Positions 7,493 to 8,326 of a stretch of 8,326 nt of DNA are shown here, in pieces. The stretch covers positions 1 through 8,326 of the forward strand of contig CAMLNT010000093.1 in assembly GCA_946481425.1 (NCBI GenBank), written 5' to 3'. Made by a program: the position numbers and the translations under genes. This stretch comes from an uncultured Brevundimonas sp. (GTDB lineage: Bacteria; Pseudomonadota; Alphaproteobacteria; Caulobacterales; Caulobacteraceae). The notes beneath the pieces were generated by a model. The model was not told where the DNA came from, ran no database searches, and saw nothing but the letters and a program-made list of their open reading frames with translations. Position 1 is the stretch's first letter, and every line of letters begins with the position of its first letter.

Positions 7493-8326
7493 ACACCTGA
7501 TGGCCGGCGCCGCCGGCCTGGCCGCCCTGCCGCTCGCCGGCTGTGATCCGGAAACCGCCATCGAGGACATCCGCCGCCGCCTCGATCCCGAAGGCGCACG
7601 CGATACAGGCGGCGGCCCGGCGTCAGCCGACGGCCCCGCCGTCGAGGCGCCCGTCGAGGATTCCGCCGTCTCCCAGACCGTGCGCATGCCGTCCCAGCCC
7701 TGGACCTTCGCGGCCTTCCAGACGGCCATGGCCGCCTCGGGCCGTCCCAGCCAGATCACCGAGGCCCAGTTCGCCGCCATCCAGGCGCGCAAGCCGGCGG
7801 CCATGGCCCACATCCGCAGCTATCTCGCCAGCCGTTTCGGCGAGGCCAACGAGCAGGTGCTCCAGGCCTTCGAGTCCGTGCCGCGCGAGTTCTTCCACTA
7901 CCAGTACGCCGCCCAGCAATCGACGGCCTACCAGGCCTACGAGAGCGACCCCAAGCCCTGGGCCATCGGCCACGGTTCGGTCCTGTCGGACTTCCTCGGC
8001 CAGGCCTACATGACCCAGCTGGCCGATCCCAAACCGACCGACGTGACGCTCGAGATCGGCACCGGCTCGGGCTTCCAGTCGTCGCTGCTCAGCCGCATCG
8101 TGCGCGACGCCTATACGATCGAGATCATCGAACCGATCGGTCAGGCGGTGGGCCGCATCTTCGAGCCGCTCGGCTACACCAACGTCCACGGTCGGGTCGG
8201 CGACGGCTATTTCGGCTGGCCCGAGGTCGAGGGCGGGTTCGACATGATCATGCTGACCTGCGTCGCCCAGTATGCGCCGCCGGAGTTGTTCCGGCAGCTG
8301 AAGCCGGGCGGCCGCCTGATCATCCC
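7476..8326 (+). CDS. Exported protein-L-isoaspartate O-methyltransferase-like lipoprotein (3' end outside window)
   Basis: The frame is open from ATG 7476 (a second ATG is at 7479) to the window edge, giving 283 codons. The fold is that of protein-L-isoaspartate methyltransferase (PCMT), which uses SAM to methylate isoaspartyl residues. VLQAFESVPREFF and AIGHGSVLSDFLGQAYM (163-179) correspond to the PCMT N-terminal region. SAM motif I is LEIGTGSGFQ (192-201), followed by YTIEIIEP, GDGYFGWPE (242-250), DMIMLTCVA (256-264) and LKPGGRLIIP. The substrate loop departs from the family: the usual GHGQTISQP reads GHGSVLSDF. There is about 100 residues of extra N-terminus compared with ordinary PCMT. 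It starts with a twin-arginine motif (SRRHLM, 4-9), a hydrophobic run and a good lipobox, LAGC (Cys23), so export by Tat and lipidation is predicted. A Gly/Pro/Glu-rich linker at about 40-70 follows, as in many lipoproteins. The start overlaps the membrane protein by 17 bases. Fold assignment is firm; isoaspartate repair activity is not. Confidence 0.85.
   Translation, partial: MMLSRRHLMAGAAGLAALPLAGCDPETAIEDIRRRLDPEGARDTGGGPASADGPAVEAPVEDSAVSQTVRMPSQPWTFAAFQTAMAASGRPSQITEAQFAAIQARKPAAMAHIRSYLASRFGEANEQVLQAFESVPREFFHYQYAAQQSTAYQAYESDPKPWAIGHGSVLSDFLGQAYMTQLADPKPTDVTLEIGTGSGFQSSLLSRIVRDAYTIEIIEPIGQAVGRIFEPLGYTNVHGRVGDGYFGWPEVEGGFDMIMLTCVAQYAPPELFRQLKPGGRLII

Noticed and set aside
5594..7813. 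739-codon open frame on the - strand
   Set aside because: It lies opposite the membrane-protein gene and the start of the PCMT-like gene. The product is rich in Arg, Gln, Glu and Gly without any domain, as expected for a reverse-frame shadow in high-GC coding DNA.

Overview
The window is high-GC and gene-dense, with every gene on the + strand. The gene types and protein style suggest an alphaproteobacterium of the Caulobacterales (Brevundimonas/Caulobacter-like). These include a large TonB-dependent receptor with the usual 'VEEVVVVGTRI' TonB-box region, a DctA-type transporter, and exported hydrolases and methyltransferases. The taxon is an inference from protein character, not from a marker gene.

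Left block (1-4853). The window opens inside the last third of a C4-dicarboxylate/cation symporter (DctA). After a 34-base gap with a strong ribosome binding site comes a complete TonB-dependent outer-membrane receptor of 1015 residues. Its stop overlaps by 20 bases the start of an exported alpha/beta hydrolase with a complete Ser-Asp-His triad. The tight spacing suggests one transcript. A simple reading is a substrate-capture pathway: the receptor brings a compound across the outer membrane, the hydrolase cleaves it in the periplasm, and DctA takes a released dicarboxylate into the cell. The substrate cannot be read from the sequence.

Right block (4931-8326). After a 77-base gap there is an 853-residue polytopic membrane protein with a spermidine-synthase-like (Rossmann) domain between two sets of membrane helices. 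Its stop overlaps by 17 bases the start of a protein-L-isoaspartate-methyltransferase-like protein, which runs off the right edge. That protein begins with a twin-arginine plus lipobox signal. By the positive-inside rule, the soluble domain of the membrane protein also lies in the periplasm. The pair therefore looks like two SAM-methyltransferase-fold domains facing the periplasm, where SAM is not normally available. This is the most unusual feature of the window.

No RNA genes, mobile elements, CRISPR arrays or convincing terminators were seen. No stretch over 300 bases lacks a gene. The long open frames on the - strand are high-GC shadows of the genes described.
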